Shown: positions 6,037 to 8,118 of the stretch, one piece after another | Position numbering within the stretch: the first letter of the stretch is position 1 | Layout of the letters: each line of letters starts with the position of its first letter | From: Proteobacteria bacterium UBA1148 | Lineage (GTDB): Bacteria > Pseudomonadota > Gammaproteobacteria > Steroidobacterales > Rariloculaceae | Reading direction: 5' to 3' | Length of the DNA: 8,118 nt | NCBI GenBank assembly: GCA_002311835.1 | Contig: DBZY01000021.1 | Span: 15,980 to 24,097, forward strand | The notes under the pieces: generated by a model | What the model saw: the letters and a program-made list of their open reading frames with translations, nothing else | Told to the model about the DNA's origin: nothing | Database searches by the model: none | Position numbers and translations under genes: made by a program

Positions 6037-7770
6037 TCAATAACCTAGTGCACTTCCATCTTTACGCGGGTCAGAACCTCCATAGTACACACGCGGGTCG
6101 TCGGTACGCCATATCGCCTGATAACCACCATGGACGCCTGGAGCACGCCGAATACGGTGGCCCATCTCCGCCAGAGCGGATTTCACATCTACCTGCATAT
6201 TCCGCTCGAAAACAAGCTCACCAGGGTCGTTCGATCTACCCAACCACGGCGATGAGTGACCAATATGACGTATTCGCGGCTGGTCTCCAGCTTGCTGGGG
6301 CGACATACCAAAATCAATCATGTTAATTAAAACCTGCACGTGTCCTTGCGGTTGAAAGTCCCCTCCCATAACGCCGAACGACATCACGGGTCGACCAGCC
6401 TCAGTCAAGAACGCTGGAATTATGGTGTGAAATGGTCGTTTATGGGGTTCGAGGTGATTTGGGTGTTCTCGATCAAGAGAAAACGCCTGTCCGCGATTCT
6501 GAATCGCAAAACCAACTCCGTCAGGACAGATGGCTGAACCAAAGTTTGAGTAGACACTCTGAATCAGCGAAATCATATTACCGTCACTATCCGCAGCGGT
6601 CATATATATCGTATCGGAATCCAACTCAGGATCGCCAGGCACCACTCGCTGACTAGCAATCGAAGTATTAATTAGTTTCACTCGCTCTGCTGCGTAGTCC
6701 TTAGAAATGAGCCAGTCAATCGGTACTCGTACAAAATCAGGATCTGCGTAGTAACGGGCCCGATCTTCATAGGCAAGCCGTTTAGCCTCCACAACTAAGT
6801 GCAGATATTCGGCCGAATTGGCTTCAAATTCTCCAATGTCAAAGTGCTCAAGAAGGTTAAGCATCTGCAGAGCCACAATTCCTTGGCCATTGGGCGGCAA
6901 CTCCCAAACATCAAAACCACGGTAGTTAACGCTTACCGGATCAATCCAATCAGCACGGTGATCCGCAAGATCACGCAGACTCATGTATCCGCCAAGTTCC
7001 TCAGACTTTGCAACGATGCGCTCAGCAATCTCACCCTCGTAGAAAGCTTCCGCACCACCCTCAGCAATCTGACCATAGGAGTATGCCAACTGAGGATTTT
7101 GAAAAACGTCACCAAAACTTGGAACCTTCCCATCCGGATGATAAACGTCAGCAAGGTGGGGGTACTCTCCATTCTGGCCCCAGTTACTGAACTGGGTTGC
7201 CGCAATAACCGGTGAAATTGGAAATCCATCTATCGCGTACCCAATGGAAGACTCCAAACACTGCGCTAGACTCAGTTTCCCGAAACGTTCGTTCAGCCTA
7301 GCCCAACCGCTCACGCAACCTGGCACGGTCCATGAAAGGGGGCTTTCACGAGGAATTCGATTAAGCCCCAACCTGTGCGCCTCATCGAGATTCCACGCAT
7401 AGGGCGCTCGCCCGCTCGCATTAAGGCCATAGAGTTGTTGATCTTGTTCGGACCAAAGAATGGCGAATAGATCTCCACCGATGCCGTCGCTGCCTGGCTC
7501 GGTCAATCCGAGCATCGCATTGGTTGCAATCGCAGCATCAACGCAGTTGCCACCGGACTTGAGAATATCGATGCCTGCCATGGCTGCAAGCGGCTGGCTT
7601 GCACACACGATGCCATTCTGGCAAACGACGGTCGAGCGATCTTCGTTACGGCCACGCAGTTGTCCATGATCAAGCGAAGGCCTTGTTCCAGCCGCGAACG
7701 CCGTGGTCTGCGTAGCAGCAATTGCTGCCGGTGCTGCTGCCGCGGATTTCAAGAACTTACGTCGGTCCAT
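6037..7770 (-). CDS. Tat-exported gamma-glutamyltransferase-family Ntn hydrolase
   Basis: A 577-residue member of the GGT family, made as a precursor that cleaves itself before a Thr which becomes the nucleophile of the small subunit. Residues 1-27 form a Tat leader (MDRRKFLK, Ala-rich core, cleavage near AFA). Recognised blocks: ASQPLAAMAGIDILKSGGNCVDAA from 57, TEPGSDGIGGDLF at 90-102, ELPPNGQG, VVEAKRLAYEDRARYYAD, the processing site with Thr387 in SDTIYMTAADSDGN, FGS, KRPFHTIIPA from 444, and MGGDFQPQGH with oxyanion Gly469-Gly470. By eye, residues that bind the glutamyl alpha-groups in E. coli GGT are replaced, so classical glutathione hydrolysis is doubtful; the pattern fits the YwrD-like or acylase-like branch. 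The ATG at 7770 is preferred to a TTG at 7794: GGGGA (7781-7777) lies six bases upstream and the Tat n-region starts at once, while the TTG would place the AAGGAGA run inside the coding sequence. Confidence 0.92.
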   Translation of the reverse strand: MDRRKFLKSAAAAPAAIAATQTTAFAAGTRPSLDHGQLRGRNEDRSTVVCQNGIVCASQPLAAMAGIDILKSGGNCVDAAIATNAMLGLTEPGSDGIGGDLFAILWSEQDQQLYGLNASGRAPYAWNLDEAHRLGLNRIPRESPLSWTVPGCVSGWARLNERFGKLSLAQCLESSIGYAIDGFPISPVIAATQFSNWGQNGEYPHLADVYHPDGKVPSFGDVFQNPQLAYSYGQIAEGGAEAFYEGEIAERIVAKSEELGGYMSLRDLADHRADWIDPVSVNYRGFDVWELPPNGQGIVALQMLNLLEHFDIGEFEANSAEYLHLVVEAKRLAYEDRARYYADPDFVRVPIDWLISKDYAAERVKLINTSIASQRVVPGDPELDSDTIYMTAADSDGNMISLIQSVYSNFGSAICPDGVGFAIQNRGQAFSLDREHPNHLEPHKRPFHTIIPAFLTEAGRPVMSFGVMGGDFQPQGHVQVLINMIDFGMSPQQAGDQPRIRHIGHSSPWLGRSNDPGELVFERNMQVDVKSALAEMGHRIRRAPGVHGGYQAIWRTDDPRVYYGGSDPRKDGSALGY

Positions 7771-7776
7771 CCTCTT

Positions 7777-7781
7777 TCCCC
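7777..7781 (-). promoter_or_regulatory. Ribosome binding site deciding the GGT-family start
   Basis: On the minus strand GGGGA lies six bases before the ATG at 7770. A second purine run, AAGGAGA (7791-7785), is 14 bases away. Both precede this ATG, while the second would fall just after the alternative TTG at 7794 and so could not serve it. Confidence 0.55.
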
Positions 7782-7896
7782 AGCTCTCCTTCAAAGGCTT
7801 AGACTACCATTCTCTTGGATGAAGTGATTAGTCTCTTTACGTATCAAGTCAGCAACCCTCCCCTCTTTACCTAGTAGTAGTAGAATCAAGTGGCAT

Positions 7897-7912
7897 CTGT
7901 CCTTAAGAACAG
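7897..7912. promoter_or_regulatory. Candidate operator: 16-base imperfect palindrome
   Basis: CTGTCCTTAAGAACAG reads the same on both strands except for one base pair in each half, with the centre at CTTAAG. It lies in the 165-base region between the divergent GGT-family and DUF6152 genes, 24 bases before the ATG at 7936 and about 127 bases before the ATG at 7770. This is the size and position of a site for a dimeric repressor or activator. No convincing -35/-10 pair was found on either strand nearby, so its role is inferred from symmetry and location alone. Confidence 0.3.
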
Positions 7913-7935
7913 TCCCAGATTGGGGAACTTTTATC

Positions 7936-8118
7936 ATGCCAGTACACCTTGTGAAGAATTTCTTAAACTGTGTCCTTATTGGGCTGACTGTTGCTGTAGC
8001 CAACACGGCACTGGCACATCACTCTCTATTCGCCTTTTATATGGACACTTTTATGGACCTAGAAGGGGTGGTAATGGGACTAGAACTAAGAAACCCCCAT
8101 ATCAGTGTGACAATGCTG
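7936..8118 (+). CDS. DUF6152 protein, 5' part only
   Basis: An ATG at 7936 opens a frame that stays open for 61 codons to the window edge. It begins with a Sec signal peptide (hydrophobic core VLIGLTVAVANTALA at 13-27, cleavage after ALA) so that the mature protein would start His-His-Ser. After it come EGVV at 43-46 and NPH at 53-55, the spacing seen at the start of DUF6152 proteins and in the fused copy at 5968-4937. GGGGA (7922-7926) sits nine bases before the ATG. A GTG at 7951 is a possible later start but would shorten the signal peptide n-region and lacks a good ribosome binding site. The gene is divergent from the GGT-family gene. Whether it is a stand-alone DUF6152 or also carries a second domain cannot be seen here. 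Confidence 0.75.
   Translation, partial: MPVHLVKNFLNCVLIGLTVAVANTALAHHSLFAFYMDTFMDLEGVVMGLELRNPHISVTML

Noticed and set aside
6799..7215. A 138-codon open frame on the + strand opposite the GGT-family gene
   Set aside because: It lies entirely antisense to a well-conserved enzyme, has no signal, motif or ribosome binding site, and its composition looks like a shadow of the opposite strand.
7771..7794. TTG start at 7794 for the GGT-family gene
   Set aside because: The ATG at 7770 begins exactly at the Tat n-region and has a suitably spaced purine run; the TTG has none.

Overview
The window looks like a chromosomal segment from a free-living, probably aquatic Gram-negative bacterium. An uncultured gammaproteobacterium or relative is my best guess, but no marker gene is present to prove it. 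The pointers are several Sec-type signal peptides, one Tat leader, a DUF2272 protein and two DUF6152 proteins (families I know mainly from Proteobacteria and environmental genomes), Shine-Dalgarno starts and a base composition that looks near 50% GC by eye. I see no rRNA, tRNA, CRISPR array, insertion sequence or phage gene. Genes are closely packed.

Layout. On the + strand, positions 1-4894 hold: the C-terminal end of an NHL-repeat beta-propeller resembling bacterial peptidyl-hydroxyglycine amidating lyases (1-399, cut by the window edge); a secreted DUF2272 protein (446-1537); a small secreted protein of unknown function (1716-2336); a secreted uncharacterised protein (2394-3581); and an acetamidase/formamidase-family enzyme with a hydrophobic N-terminus (3665-4894). 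Two genes then run on the - strand, probably as one transcript: a Tat-exported gamma-glutamyltransferase-family enzyme (7770-6037) followed by a protein that joins an N-terminal DUF6152 domain to a C-terminal domain shared with the 2394-3581 protein (5968-4937). Across a 165-base divergent intergenic region containing an imperfect 16-base palindrome, a second DUF6152 gene starts on the + strand at 7936 and runs off the window.

How the genes may fit together. Every gene whose N-terminus is visible encodes an exported or probably exported protein. Three families (amidating-lyase-like propeller, acetamidase/formamidase, GGT fold) are known for breaking C-N bonds in amide-type compounds. A periplasmic or surface pathway for nitrogen recovery from amides or peptides is therefore a reasonable hypothesis, but the substrates are not shown by the sequence. 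The GGT homologue keeps its nucleophile and oxyanion glycines but lacks the residues that hold a gamma-glutamyl group in the classical enzyme, so it should not simply be called a glutathione hydrolase. The least described part is the pair of proteins sharing a two-cysteine domain, one of them fused to DUF6152, whose predicted mature N-terminus begins with His-His.
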